Shown piece after piece: positions 17,119-26,039 of a DNA stretch of 64,000 bases. The DNA is taken from contig NZ_JBHOQV010000153.1 of assembly GCF_042408735.1 (NCBI RefSeq), forward strand, positions 45,898 through 109,897. Direction: 5' to 3'. The position numbers and the translations under genes are program-made. Position 1 is the stretch's first letter, and each line of letters opens with the position of its first letter. This DNA comes from Thermogemmatispora sp042408735 (GTDB taxonomy: Bacteria > Chloroflexota > Ktedonobacteria > Ktedonobacterales > Ktedonobacteraceae). The notes under the pieces were generated by a model. That model was not told the origin of the DNA and ran no database searches. It saw nothing but the letters and a program-made list of their open reading frames with translations.

Positions 17119-19059
17119 ATGATAGACCATCACGATAGACGACACGATGCCGAATGGGCAGCGGCTCAGCTTGAGCGCGGCCAGACCCTCGCAAAGCTGT
17201 CCGCTGGCGGTCGGCAACAGCAGCTTGCCGAGGCCATAGGCTGCTACGAAGCGGCGCTGCAGGTCTACACGCGGGAGGCCCATCCGCGCGAGTGGGCTTG
17301 CGCTCAGAAGGGGCTGGGGGATGCCCTGGTCCAGTTGGCTGCTGGCGAGCGGGCAGCGAATCTGCGGCGGGCCATAGGCTGCTACGAGGCGGCGCTGCAG
17401 GTCTACACACGGGAGGCCTATCCATGCGAGTGGGCGCAGCTCCAGCACAATCTGGGGGTCGCGTATAGCCAGCTTCCCGGAGGAAAGGAGCGCGGCGAGC
17501 AGCTGCGGCGGGCCATTGCCCACTACAAGGCGGCTCTCAGCGTTTTCCGCGGGGAGCGCTTTGTCAGGCAGCGGATGGTTACCCTCCAGAATCTGGGTAA
17601 CGCCTGGTGCGATCTTCCGAGGGGAGAGCGTCGTCGCAATCTGGAGCGAGCCATCGCCTGCTACAAAGCGGCTCTCCGTCTCTGTCAGCGCCAGGAGCAT
17701 CCTCTAGAGTGGGCGCGGCTCCAGAACAACCTGGGCACGGCCTACGTGGGCCTGCCCGGAATTGATCGTCGCTGGCGGCTGGAGCGCGCCCTTGCCTGCT
17801 ACGAGGCCGCCCTGCAGATATATACCCATGCGACCCATCCTTACGAATGGGCGACCGTCCAGCAGAATCGCGGCAACGCCTACCTCCAGCTCCCTGGTCA
17901 GCCACGGCGTACCGCCATCGAGCGCGCCATTATGTGTTACCAGGCGGCCCTGCGCGTCTTTAGGCGCGATGCCTTTCCAGAGGAGTGGGCGCGACTTCAG
18001 AACAACCTGGGCATTGCCTACGCCGAGCTGGCCAGTCTTGCAGACGAGCACGAGCGGCGTGCGCATCTGGAGCGAGCCTTGATGTGCCTCCAGGCCGCCC
18101 TCGAGATACGCACGCCTGAGACAGCGCCGCTCGACTGGGCGGCGACGCAGCTTAACCTGGGCAACGTCTACCGCAGTCTGCCCGGACGCAAACGTCAGGA
18201 GTATCTGGCGCGCGCCATCGATTGCTATCGAGCGGCCCTGCGCGTCTACAGCCGGGCCGCCCATCCTGCTGAATGGGCCTTAGCCCAGAGCAACCTGGGC
18301 AATGCCTATGCTGACAGCCTGGGGCCGGCGCGCTCTACCTTCCTGCAGAGGGCCATTACTGCCTATCGGGCGGCCCTGCAGGTCTACAGGCCAGAAACTT
18401 TTCCGCACGAGTGGGCCAGAGTGCAATACAACCTGGGCCTGGCCCTGCACCAATTGGCTGAGCGGCAGACGGGTCTGCTGCATCAAGCCATGCGCTGTTA
18501 TCAGGCGGCCTTGCGGGTCTGGACCCGTGAGGACAGTCCCGAAGAGTGGGCCAGGCTCCAGCGAGCACTGGGCGATGCCTGGAGTGCCCTGCGCGAAGGC
18601 AATCGCTACCGCAATCTGAGGCGGGCTATGGACTGCTACACGGCGGCCCTGGAGGTCTATCGGCCTGATAGCAGCCCCACCCTCTGGGCGGCCACCTTGC
18701 AGGCCTTGGGACGGGCCTACCGCCGCCTGCCGGCGAGGGGCCGACAGCGTCAGGCCGCGCTGCGCCAGGCTCTGGCCTGCTACGATCAGGCCCTGCAGGT
18801 TGTGACGCGCGAGACCTTGCCTTTTGAGTGGGCCCAGCTCCAGTTTGAGCGCGGCAAAGCCTACAGCCAGCTAGGGCGCGATGCTCGCGCCGGCAGGGGC
18901 TATCTGGAGCAGGCGCGCAACTGCTATCGGGCGGCCCTGCGCGTCTTCTATCGTCTGCAGATGGATCGGCAGGCCGCGGCGGTTGACCAGGCCCTCCATC
19001 GTCTGTGGCAGGCCCAGGCACTGCAGTTTCGGCCCCAGCAACCGCCCCGTCGCTCGTAA
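17119..19059 (+). CDS. TPR-like repeat protein with about 13 long repeats
   Basis: 646-residue soluble protein built of ~12-13 repeats of about 47-52 residues. Each has a core like CYEAALQVYTREAHPREWA followed by QLQNNLGTAYxxLP and an LRRAI helix, that is, tetratricopeptide-type helical pairs with a longer-than-usual loop. Such proteins act as binding scaffolds, often in signalling or with CHAT/kinase partners in Cyanobacteria and Chloroflexota; no partner domain is fused here. The repeats vary in sequence but keep Cys-Tyr, Glu-Trp-Ala and Asn-Leu-Gly positions. ATG 17119 is the only plausible start; AGGGGG lies 12 bases upstream. The repeats are reflected in the DNA, so misassembly of copy number is possible. 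Confidence 0.85.
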   Translation: MIDHHDRRHDAEWAAAQLERGQTLAKLSAGGRQQQLAEAIGCYEAALQVYTREAHPREWACAQKGLGDALVQLAAGERAANLRRAIGCYEAALQVYTREAYPCEWAQLQHNLGVAYSQLPGGKERGEQLRRAIAHYKAALSVFRGERFVRQRMVTLQNLGNAWCDLPRGERRRNLERAIACYKAALRLCQRQEHPLEWARLQNNLGTAYVGLPGIDRRWRLERALACYEAALQIYTHATHPYEWATVQQNRGNAYLQLPGQPRRTAIERAIMCYQAALRVFRRDAFPEEWARLQNNLGIAYAELASLADEHERRAHLERALMCLQAALEIRTPETAPLDWAATQLNLGNVYRSLPGRKRQEYLARAIDCYRAALRVYSRAAHPAEWALAQSNLGNAYADSLGPARSTFLQRAITAYRAALQVYRPETFPHEWARVQYNLGLALHQLAERQTGLLHQAMRCYQAALRVWTREDSPEEWARLQRALGDAWSALREGNRYRNLRRAMDCYTAALEVYRPDSSPTLWAATLQALGRAYRRLPARGRQRQAALRQALACYDQALQVVTRETLPFEWAQLQFERGKAYSQLGRDARAGRGYLEQARNCYRAALRVFYRLQMDRQAAAVDQALHRLWQAQALQFRPQQPPRRS

Positions 19060-19275
19060 CTTTCTGAGTGACAGGCGAGCCTGGCCGATCAGAGCAGGCC
19101 GCTGCAACACAACAGGACTGGGAAGCCGCAGGCACCTACGCCGGCTGTTCTGCCTTGAGCTGGCTTGGACAGCCGCGGACGGTGCTGCGGCTTCAATTGC
19201 CGATGACCTTGAGAAGGCGACCCCTACCCTCGCCCCCAGCTTGCCCTGATTCCCTGGCCGCGCTGCCGCCGCGAC

Positions 19276-20229
19276 TCAAACGGCGCTGCCGACAAAGGAG
19301 CGCAGCAACGAATGGAAGGTCTCCGGCTGTTCCTCGTGAGGGTGCTCTCCACAGCGCTCAAGCACGTGGGTTTCCAGCTGAGGATTGATGCGCTTGAAGG
19401 CCGCGCTGATGCCGGCGCCGTTGCGACCCCAGATGGCCATCACGGGGACGGTCAGGCGCGCGAGCGGCTCGCTGGCATCGGCTTGCAGCCTGCCAGCCAG
19501 GAGGTCAGCGACGGGGAAGCGCGCATCAGGCTGGTGAGCGCTGATGTAGGTGTATTCGATCAGCTCATCGCTGATGAGGGAAGGATCGTAGTAGGCGCGC
19601 TCTTCATAGTAATTGCGGATCGCTCGCCGCGTTGTCAACAGATTGTAGGCGAACTGGCCAAGCAGCGGCAGGCGCAGGCCGAAGCGCAAGCTGGCCAGCA
19701 GGGGACTCGGGGAAGGTTCTTCGAGCATGGTTTCTGGGGGTGAGACCAGGACCAGACGGGCGTAGCTGCCTGGATGCCGATAGGCATCGGCGATGGCATA
19801 GGCCCCGCTCAGTCCGCGCGCCACCACCAGGGCTGGCCCGCGCACCGCCTCGCGCAGGAAATCGCTGAGCAGGTCGCTGAAGATCTGCGGCTCATAGGTG
19901 ATGGTTGGGCGATCGGAGAGGCCAAAGCCGAGCAGGTCGAGGGCGTAGACGCGGTACTCTTGGGCCAGGGCCTCGAGGTTGCGTCGCCATTCGTAGGAGG
20001 AGGCTCCGGGTCCGAGGCCGTGCACGAGGACCAGCGGCTGCGCCTCGCGCGGCCCCTGCATAGTGTAGAAGACATCGCCATATTTCCAGGGGTAGCGGCG
20101 TCCCTCGCCGGCCAGGCCGGGACTCAGCTCGCCGGCCAGCGCTTCGGTGATCTTATTCACTACGGCCACCGTCCCCAGCACTCCACTGGCAATCAGGCCG
20201 GTCGCCACAATTTTCCCTCTGATTTTCAT
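19276..20229 (-). CDS. Alpha/beta-hydrolase fold protein lacking the catalytic triad
   Basis: 317-residue alpha/beta-hydrolase fold with an N-terminal hydrophobic anchor or signal segment (IVATGLIASGVLGTVAVV). The oxyanion region VLVHGLGPGASSYEW and YRVYALDLLGFGLSDRP are well conserved. The nucleophile elbow, normally GHSxGG, reads ARGLSGA: an ungapped alignment puts Gly at the Ser position (about residue 137). The acid position (WGxxD) reads WGRNGAG and the His position (GHxPHxE) reads GEHPHEE. All three triad residues therefore appear replaced, so hydrolysis by the usual mechanism is unlikely. A binding or scaffold function is possible. It converges on the TPR-like gene with a 216-bp gap. 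Confidence 0.85.
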   Translation of the reverse strand: MKIRGKIVATGLIASGVLGTVAVVNKITEALAGELSPGLAGEGRRYPWKYGDVFYTMQGPREAQPLVLVHGLGPGASSYEWRRNLEALAQEYRVYALDLLGFGLSDRPTITYEPQIFSDLLSDFLREAVRGPALVVARGLSGAYAIADAYRHPGSYARLVLVSPPETMLEEPSPSPLLASLRFGLRLPLLGQFAYNLLTTRRAIRNYYEERAYYDPSLISDELIEYTYISAHQPDARFPVADLLAGRLQADASEPLARLTVPVMAIWGRNGAGISAAFKRINPQLETHVLERCGEHPHEEQPETFHSLLRSFVGSAV

Positions 20230-20750
20230 AGAAAGCTCCTTGCGTTCTTCCTTCTTACTTACTCAACTTACTAAGCTCACTGCATGAGAGAAGTATCAGC
20301 CTTGTCCTCTTGTCCACGACACGATGAGATGGCGGCAATCTTCTGGCAGCGGCGGCCAGCCTTCCGGAGACGCCTCCTCGGCTGGTCGCTGGCCGCCGCT
20401 GCCGCTTCCAGCGCCAGGTACAGGCATGGGTCAACCGTAATATATCACGCGAGCCTGGGGGGCGGGAGAGTGAAATGAGCCGAAGAGCATAGGGTCGGAG
20501 CTGGAAAGAGGCCCGACTCCCCTTGCGCCTCTGCCCGGCCATATGTTAAACTCTACTATAGATGGTGAGAGCGGTCCCTCTACCGTTCTCCGCCATCGTT
20601 TTCCTTCTCTTACTGTTTCCCCTGTCTCTGCTACTGCCCCTGCAAGGGGGCATTTGTGCGTAGCAAGCCTGTCTGTGCTCGATGATCTGTGCCTGATCTG
20701 CCTGCTACGCGCCACCTTGTGCCGATGTCTGGCTGGTGAGGACCAGAATT
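20230..20750. other. Divergent intergenic region
   Basis: 520 bp between the divergent pseudo-hydrolase and the methyltransferase. It contains AT-rich stretches near 20260-20280 and 20540-20565 that could hold promoters, but no hexamer pair of good spacing was found. No gene is supported. Confidence 0.4.
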
Positions 20751-21557
20751 ATGGCCTATTGTGTTGGTGAGTATTACGAGCGAGCTGAGGATTACGATCT
20801 AGAATATCAGAGCCAGAGCGAGCAGGACCTTCCTTTCTGGAAAAGTCTCATCGAAGAATATCGGCCCACGCATGTGCTGGAGCTGGCTTGCGGCAGTGGA
20901 CGGATTGGCCTTCCGCTGGCGCGCAGCTTTCCCGCGCTTGTCATCGAGGGCCTGGATAGCTCCCCCCAGATGCTGGCTGCCTACCGACGTAAGCTGGGCG
21001 AGGAGCCGCCGGAGCTACAGCGCCGGGTCATCCTCCATGAGGACGATATGCGTACCTATCACCTGCCCGCCTGTGGCGACTTTGACCTGATCTTTCTGCC
21101 CTTCAACTCGGCGGGCCACCTCTACACTCTTGAAGAGCAATTGGCCACCTTCCGCCGCACCTATAATCATCTGGCGCCGGGTGGGCGCTTTGTGGTCGAT
21201 GTCCTGCTGCCCGACCTTGACTATCTGAGCGCCGCTCTCAATCGCCCCTCTCAGCTCTATCTTGAGGACGAGATCGGCGACCCGGCCAGCGACAGCACCC
21301 TCCTCATCTACAGCAGTCGTCGCTACGACCCCTGCGAGCAGCTTGAGCACATGGTGTGGATCCACGAACGCTTCTCTGAACAGGGAGAGAACGAGCGCTA
21401 TCTCACCCAACTCGATCTACACATGTACTTTCCTCGCGAGCTGCAGCTGCTCTTTCTCGCCAGCGGCTTCGCAGTAGAGACCATCTATGGCGATTACGAG
21501 CGGCGTCCCCTTGGTAAAGGTACCAGGCAGATTATTGTTGGGCGTAAGAGAACGTAG
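20751..21557 (+). CDS. Class I SAM-dependent methyltransferase
   Basis: 268 residues from ATG 20751, which has TGAGGA about nine bases upstream; in-frame GTG 20736 would add five residues. The Rossmann SAM-binding fold shows motif I VLELACGSGRIGLPLAR, motif II VIEGLDSSPQMLAAYRRKL and post-motif LHEDDMRTY, then FDLIFLPFNSAGHLYT and the LAPGGRFVVDVLLPDLD strand. The N-terminus (YYERAEDYDLEY) resembles small-molecule methyltransferases of the TylM1/DesVI-like group. The substrate cannot be predicted. It is followed by a long hairpin (21593-21635). Confidence 0.88.
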   Translation: MAYCVGEYYERAEDYDLEYQSQSEQDLPFWKSLIEEYRPTHVLELACGSGRIGLPLARSFPALVIEGLDSSPQMLAAYRRKLGEEPPELQRRVILHEDDMRTYHLPACGDFDLIFLPFNSAGHLYTLEEQLATFRRTYNHLAPGGRFVVDVLLPDLDYLSAALNRPSQLYLEDEIGDPASDSTLLIYSSRRYDPCEQLEHMVWIHERFSEQGENERYLTQLDLHMYFPRELQLLFLASGFAVETIYGDYERRPLGKGTRQIIVGRKRT

Positions 21558-21592
21558 TATGAGGATGTAGAATATAGCTAGCTAGATAGATC

Positions 21593-21635
21593 GATCCAGC
21601 CAGTGCGCCGATCCCTGTTGGCGGCTGGCTGGATC
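21593..21635 (+). terminator. Long hairpin after the methyltransferase gene
   Basis: Perfect 11-bp stem GATCCAGCCAG/CTGGCTGGATC (21593-21603 with 21625-21635), extended inward by CGCC/GGCG. No T-run follows; it may stop or stabilise the transcript. Confidence 0.5.
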
Positions 21636-21925
21636 CAGATCCCTGGTCCATGTCCCTGTTGCACGTATCAGACTCTACCCTGCCTGCCTGCGAGCAAGTA
21701 AGCCAGGCAATGCGAAAGGGGGAGAGCCATCCTCATTGCCGGCCCCTGGTTGAAGTCAGGGCGTACCCGCCCTGTCGGCAACCCCATTGGCCCGCGCCTT
21801 GGCCTTAGCCAGGGACCGGTTGGTTCGACCGAGATCAGCCGGTGGGCCGTTTCCGGGAGGCGCAGCTTGATCGGGCGCTTTCCCTTCCCCTATCCTGTGA
21901 GGAGAAGCCAGGCCATTGCTGCTAG

Positions 21926-21941
21926 CTGGCCGGCCGGCCAG
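21926..21941. repeat. 16-bp GC palindrome
   Basis: CTGGCCGGCCGGCCAG, a perfect palindrome in the 540-bp region before the DNA methyltransferase. The rest of 21636-22095 holds a long open frame in front of the methyltransferase without family similarity that I can see. Confidence 0.4.
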
Positions 21942-22095
21942 CCGGAAAGTCTTTGCGGTGCCCGTACCGGCCCTGAACTGGCAGGATCGCAGGGCGGAGG
22001 GGGAGCGAGCGGGGGATTCAGCCTATTCTGCCTGGAAAGGAGGAGCCGCCTTTCTCCCCTGGGTGTGCCCTGGGGGTCTACGGCGGCAGGTCTCT

Positions 22096-22986
22096 ATGGA
22101 AGCCCAATCGAAGAAACTGATGATTTCTGGCCAGCGCACCTGCCGCTGTGATCCCACCCATCTCAATTGCCTGACGCCTAAAGAGTGGATCAAGTGTCAA
22201 CTGGGCGTCTGGCAGTTCTCCTACGAGAAGCGTGACATTCGCGACAAGCAGAGGCATCCGGCGGCCTTCCCCATCGCCCTGGCGCGCCGCTGCATCGAGC
22301 TATTCACCCATCGCGGTGAGCTGGTACTTGATCCTTTCATGGGGAGCGGCACCACCCTCATCGCCGCCCGTGATGTTGGGCGCAACGCCGTTGGCTTCGA
22401 CATCCATCCCGGCTACGTCGCTCTGGCGAGCGAGCGCCTCAGTCGTGAGCCGCTGCCCAGCGAAACCCTGGCGGCCCAGACCCGTCAGCTTGCCCTGCAA
22501 GACGATGCGCGCAATATCCCCCTCTACCTCGACCCGGCCAGCGTAGCCTGCATTGTCACCTCTCCCCCCTATGCCAACCTACTTAACCGTGCTCGCCTCA
22601 ACAAGAGTCGGCGCGGTCGAGCGCGCAAGAACGCGCAATACCACCGCGTTGAGCAGTACAGCCAGCTCCCTGAAGATTTGGGCACCCTGGAGCTAACGGC
22701 CTATGCTCAGGCCATGCGCGAGATCTTTGCCGGGCTGCTGCCCTTACTCAAGAAGCGCGCCCATTGCGTGGTCAACGTCACCGACATGTGGTGGGAGAAC
22801 CAGCGCATTACCATCCACATGGCCGTGATCGAAGCCCTGCGCCTGGCCGGCTACGAGCTGCGCAACATTATCATTTGGGATCGCACCAACATTGTCAATC
22901 GCGTCGGAATCTTCGGCTGGCCCAGCAACTATATCACGATGGGCACTACCTTCGAATATCTGCTCGACTTCTGGAAACCAGAGTGA
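22096..22986 (+). CDS. Orphan DNA methyltransferase (SPPY type) with permuted motif order
   Basis: 296 residues from ATG 22096. The frame stays open to 21916, but the extra 60 residues look unstructured. The protein reads motif X-like HPAAFPIALARRCIELF, then motif I DPFMGSGTTLIAARDVG, and only then the catalytic motif IV TSPPY, ending in IIIWDRTNIVNR and FEYLLDFWK. In the common beta class, SPPY precedes DPFMGSGTT, so this order is permuted. SPPY enzymes methylate the exocyclic amino group of cytosine (N4) or adenine (N6). A Cys-rich start (RCDPTHLNC) may bind metal. No restriction enzyme, specificity subunit or phage gene is adjacent, so it is probably an orphan regulator or housekeeping methylase. 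Confidence 0.88.
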   Translation: MEAQSKKLMISGQRTCRCDPTHLNCLTPKEWIKCQLGVWQFSYEKRDIRDKQRHPAAFPIALARRCIELFTHRGELVLDPFMGSGTTLIAARDVGRNAVGFDIHPGYVALASERLSREPLPSETLAAQTRQLALQDDARNIPLYLDPASVACIVTSPPYANLLNRARLNKSRRGRARKNAQYHRVEQYSQLPEDLGTLELTAYAQAMREIFAGLLPLLKKRAHCVVNVTDMWWENQRITIHMAVIEALRLAGYELRNIIIWDRTNIVNRVGIFGWPSNYITMGTTFEYLLDFWKPE

Positions 22987-22994
22987 GGAATAAA

Positions 22995-23042
22995 AGCAAA
23001 AAGAAAAGTGCCCGTGCTTCTCTCATGCAGCAAGAGCACGGG
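22995..23042 (-). terminator. Intrinsic terminator of the WD40 kinase gene
   Basis: On the minus strand, stem CCCGTGCT/AGCACGGG (23042-23035 with 23018-23011, loop 16 nt) is followed by CACTTTTCTTTTTGC. It lies 100 bp beyond the kinase stop. Confidence 0.75.
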
Positions 23043-23141
23043 CGAAATCAGGGCCCAGTCGGTCAGGCGAGAGCGGATGGATGGGGCTTACAGCCCACAG
23101 GGCGGCTGGACTGGGCAGGGCCGGCCCTGTCCTCTGGCCCC

Positions 23142-25214
23142 TCAAGCTACCTGCCAGACGTGGATATCTCCATCGTCGCCGGCGGAGGCCAGGCGAGTGT
23201 TATCGGGGGACCAGGCCACGGCGTTGACATCTTCGGGGTGCTCGTTGTAGGTCAGCAAGTGGTCGCCGTTGGTGGCATCCCAGACCTGGACGGTCTTATC
23301 TTCGCCGGCGGAGGCGATGCGCGTTCCATCGGGGGACCAGGCCAGGGCCGTCACCTCGTCGCTATGGTTCGTATAGGTCAGAATGTGGTGTCCGTTGGCG
23401 GCATCCCAGACCTGGACGGTCTTATCTTCGCCGGCGGAGGCGATGCGCGTGCTATCCGGTGACCAGACCAGCGTAGTGACGCTGTCGGCATGGCCCTGGT
23501 AGACGAAAATAACCTCCCAGGAGCTAACATCGTAGATGCGGACCGTCTTGTCCAGGCTGGCGGAGGCGATGCGCGTTCCATCGGGGGACCAGGCCACGGC
23601 GCTCACCAGGCTGGTATGGCCGCGCAGGGTTGCCACGCGCTTGCCCGTCATGGCTTCCCATACGATTGCCTGCTTGCTCAGGCTGGCAGAGACGATCAAA
23701 TCGCCTTTGGGGGACCAACTCAGGGAGATCACGGAGTCCTGATGGCCGCGGAAGGTTGTCACGCGGCGTCCACTGGCAGACTCCCAGACGTGAGCCGTGT
23801 GGTCGTTGCTCCCCGAGGCGATATGATCGCCAGTCGGAGACCAGGCGGCGGTGCGTACCGGCTCTTGGTGGCCGCGGTAAGCGAAAATCTCTCGCCCCGT
23901 GGTGGCGTCCCAGACCTGGAGGGTGTGGTCGTAGCCGCCAGAGACCACGCGGCGCCCATCGGGGGACCAGGCCAGGGCAAAGACGCGCTCGCTGTGGCCG
24001 CTGTAGGTATAGAGGCGCATGCCGGGCGTTGGCGTCGACGGAGAGACCTCGAGGCGTGGCGTGATCGAGGAGGCTCCTGGGGCCGGGGCCGGTATCGGGG
24101 TCGGTGTTGGCGTGGCGCTGGCGGGCGTAATTGCTGGCGTAGCAGCGGCCCCCTCCGGTGTCGCCTCGGTCAACGAAGGCAGGGTCTGCGACTGATTAAT
24201 GAGCTGGCTGCTGGTCTGAAGAGCGGCGATGCGCTGCAACTCCTGCTTGATGGCCGCCATCGAGGCCGGGCGCTGCTGCTCATCCAGGCTGACCATGAGC
24301 ATAATCAGCTTCTCCAACTCGTATTCCAGGGGTTGGGTATAGGAATGCATAGCCGTGAAGCGGAAAGGCGACTGCGTAGGATTCTGACCGGTCAGCAGGT
24401 GGTGCAGGGTGGCGCCCAGGCTATAGACGTCGGAGCGCGGCGTCGTCTGCGCCTTCCCGTACTGCTCGGGGGCGGCGTAGCCCCAGGAAGCGAAGGCGCG
24501 AGTATCGCGCACCTGGCCTGGCTTAAAGTGGCGGGCAATACCGAAATCGATCAAGTAGAGATGGCCCTCGGCGGTCCGCATCACATTACTCGGCTTCAGA
24601 TCGCGGAAAATGATCGGGGGCTGGCGGCTATGGAGGTAGCCGAGCACCGAGCTGAGCTGGATACCGATCTCCAGCACCTCGGCGATCGGCAGTCCTGGCG
24701 GGCCATTGGGATGCTCGCGCTGCCAGCGGAGCAAATACTGTTCCAGCGACTCGCCCTCGATGAAGTCCATAACCAGATACCACTGTCCCTCTTCCGAGAA
24801 GTGATCGTAGATGCGTGGCAGGTTGGGATGCATCAGGCTGGCCAGCATCAGGGCTTCCTGCTTAAAGGCCGCCGTTGCCTCAGCGACCTCTTCGGGTCGC
24901 AGGCCGCTCTGGCTCATCTCCTTGATGGCCACGGTGCGATCGCCGAACTGGATGTCCTGAGCGCGATAGACGGCTCCCATGCCTCCCTTGCCGAGCAGGG
25001 CCACGATGCGGTAGCGCTGCCGCAGCAGATGGTTGAGCGGAAGCTTGCCGGTGCTGGCACTCAGATCGGATGCAGTTTCTCTCTCGATTCCGGGAGTCGC
25101 AGAGAGAGGGCGCTCTGGCAAAGGCTGCCCACACTGGAAGCAGAAGCGCGCCTGTGGGCGATTTGCCTGGCCGCAGCGGTCGCAGTAGATGGGAGTGGTA
25201 TCGTCGCTATACAT
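23142..25214 (-). CDS. Ser/Thr protein kinase with zinc ribbon and WD40 propeller
   Basis: 690 residues. A zinc ribbon (C11xxC14 ... C25xxC28) precedes a Hanks-type kinase domain starting near residue 67: glycine loop GKGGMGAV, VAIKEM lysine, catalytic loop FRDLKPSNVM with the catalytic Asp intact, IDFGIARH and YAAPEQYG. The HRD His is Phe, seen in other bacterial kinases. A Thr/Pro-rich linker (about 345-395) joins seven WD40 blades (HSERVFALAWSPDG ... VHVWQVA), enough for one closed propeller. Unlike the other two kinases of the window it has no transmembrane helix. It is expected to be active; the propeller may recruit substrates. The promoter lies at 25393-25422. Confidence 0.95.
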   Translation of the reverse strand: MYSDDTTPIYCDRCGQANRPQARFCFQCGQPLPERPLSATPGIERETASDLSASTGKLPLNHLLRQRYRIVALLGKGGMGAVYRAQDIQFGDRTVAIKEMSQSGLRPEEVAEATAAFKQEALMLASLMHPNLPRIYDHFSEEGQWYLVMDFIEGESLEQYLLRWQREHPNGPPGLPIAEVLEIGIQLSSVLGYLHSRQPPIIFRDLKPSNVMRTAEGHLYLIDFGIARHFKPGQVRDTRAFASWGYAAPEQYGKAQTTPRSDVYSLGATLHHLLTGQNPTQSPFRFTAMHSYTQPLEYELEKLIMLMVSLDEQQRPASMAAIKQELQRIAALQTSSQLINQSQTLPSLTEATPEGAAATPAITPASATPTPTPIPAPAPGASSITPRLEVSPSTPTPGMRLYTYSGHSERVFALAWSPDGRRVVSGGYDHTLQVWDATTGREIFAYRGHQEPVRTAAWSPTGDHIASGSNDHTAHVWESASGRRVTTFRGHQDSVISLSWSPKGDLIVSASLSKQAIVWEAMTGKRVATLRGHTSLVSAVAWSPDGTRIASASLDKTVRIYDVSSWEVIFVYQGHADSVTTLVWSPDSTRIASAGEDKTVQVWDAANGHHILTYTNHSDEVTALAWSPDGTRIASAGEDKTVQVWDATNGDHLLTYNEHPEDVNAVAWSPDNTRLASAGDDGDIHVWQVA

Positions 25215-25392
25215 CCGTCACGTTACTCCGTTAAGGTGAAAGAGGAGCCGGGCCGACCAGGACGCTGACAGAGACTGGGGCCACGGTCTCCGGTCGTCGT
25301 TGGCTTGCATTGCGTTGCATGCTTCATGCTCTACACGTTGGCTAAGGCGCGTTGGTTGCCGGTGTAGGAGAGTCGGCTCGCGCTCTCCAGCT

Positions 25393-25422
25393 ATAGTAAC
25401 ATTGTCTGTAAAAAGCTGTCAA
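25393..25422 (-). promoter_or_regulatory. Promoter of the WD40 kinase
   Basis: On the minus strand: TTGACA (25422-25417), 18 bp, TACTAT (25398-25393). It abuts the start of the divergent methyltransferase at 25428; on the plus strand the same block offers TATAGT (25392-25397) as a -10, so the region may be bidirectional. Confidence 0.65.
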
Positions 25423-25427
25423 ACACC

Positions 25428-26039
25428 ATGCAGAGTATTCATCATCCGCTTTTTGCCGCCGTTTACGAGCTGCTCAGCCGGTGGGGAGGCGAGTGGGAGA
25501 AGGCCCTCAGAGCGGAAGTAGTGGGGGCGGCGTGGGGCCGGGTTTTGGAGGTGGGGGCTGGCACGGGGCTAAACTTCGCCTGTTACGACCCTTCTCGAGT
25601 GGAGTTTGTTGAGGCCGTCGAGCCGGATCCGGCCATGCTGCGCTATGCCAGGCGGCGTCGGGAGGAGGCCGCGGTTCCTGTTCGGTTGCACCAGGCACGC
25701 GTTGAGGAGCTGCCCTTTGCCGATGAGAGCTTCGACAGCGCGGTGGCCACCCTGGTCTTTTGTTCGGTCGAGGAGCCGGCCCGGGGCTTTGCCGAGCTAC
25801 GGCGCCTGCTCAAGCCGACTGGCTCGCTCCTCCTGCTGGAGCACGTGCGCGCCGCCAGCCCCTGCATGGCGCAACTGCAGGACCTGCTGACGCCCCTGGC
25901 CAGGCGTTGTGCCGGCAACTGCCACTGGAATCGCCCGACGCTGACAACGCTGGCCGGGGCCGGGCTGCGCATCGTCTCCAGACGCGAGGTAGGAGGCGGC
26001 CTACTGCCGCTGGTCGCGGTGCGGGCGATCAGGGAGTAA
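25428..26039 (+). CDS. Class I SAM-dependent methyltransferase (UbiE/phosphatidylethanolamine-type)
   Basis: 203-residue methyltransferase. Motif I is RVLEVGAGTGLNFACYD, followed by VEAVEPDPAMLRYARRR, RVEELPFADESFDSAVATLVFCSVE and RRLLKPTGSLLLLEHVRA, typical of the UbiE/Pmt-like group that acts on lipid or quinone-like substrates. The start (MQSIHHPLFAAVYELL) matches family members beginning with a similar helix. The only 5' signal is the AT-rich promoter block; no ribosome site is evident. Its last 11 bp overlap the 3' end of the convergent WD40 gene. Confidence 0.9.
   Translation: MQSIHHPLFAAVYELLSRWGGEWEKALRAEVVGAAWGRVLEVGAGTGLNFACYDPSRVEFVEAVEPDPAMLRYARRRREEAAVPVRLHQARVEELPFADESFDSAVATLVFCSVEEPARGFAELRRLLKPTGSLLLLEHVRAASPCMAQLQDLLTPLARRCAGNCHWNRPTLTTLAGAGLRIVSRREVGGGLLPLVAVRAIRE

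Noticed and set aside
21750..22151. 133-residue ORF before the DNA methyltransferase
   Set aside because: No family resemblance, no ribosome site, and it overlaps the methyltransferase start in another frame.
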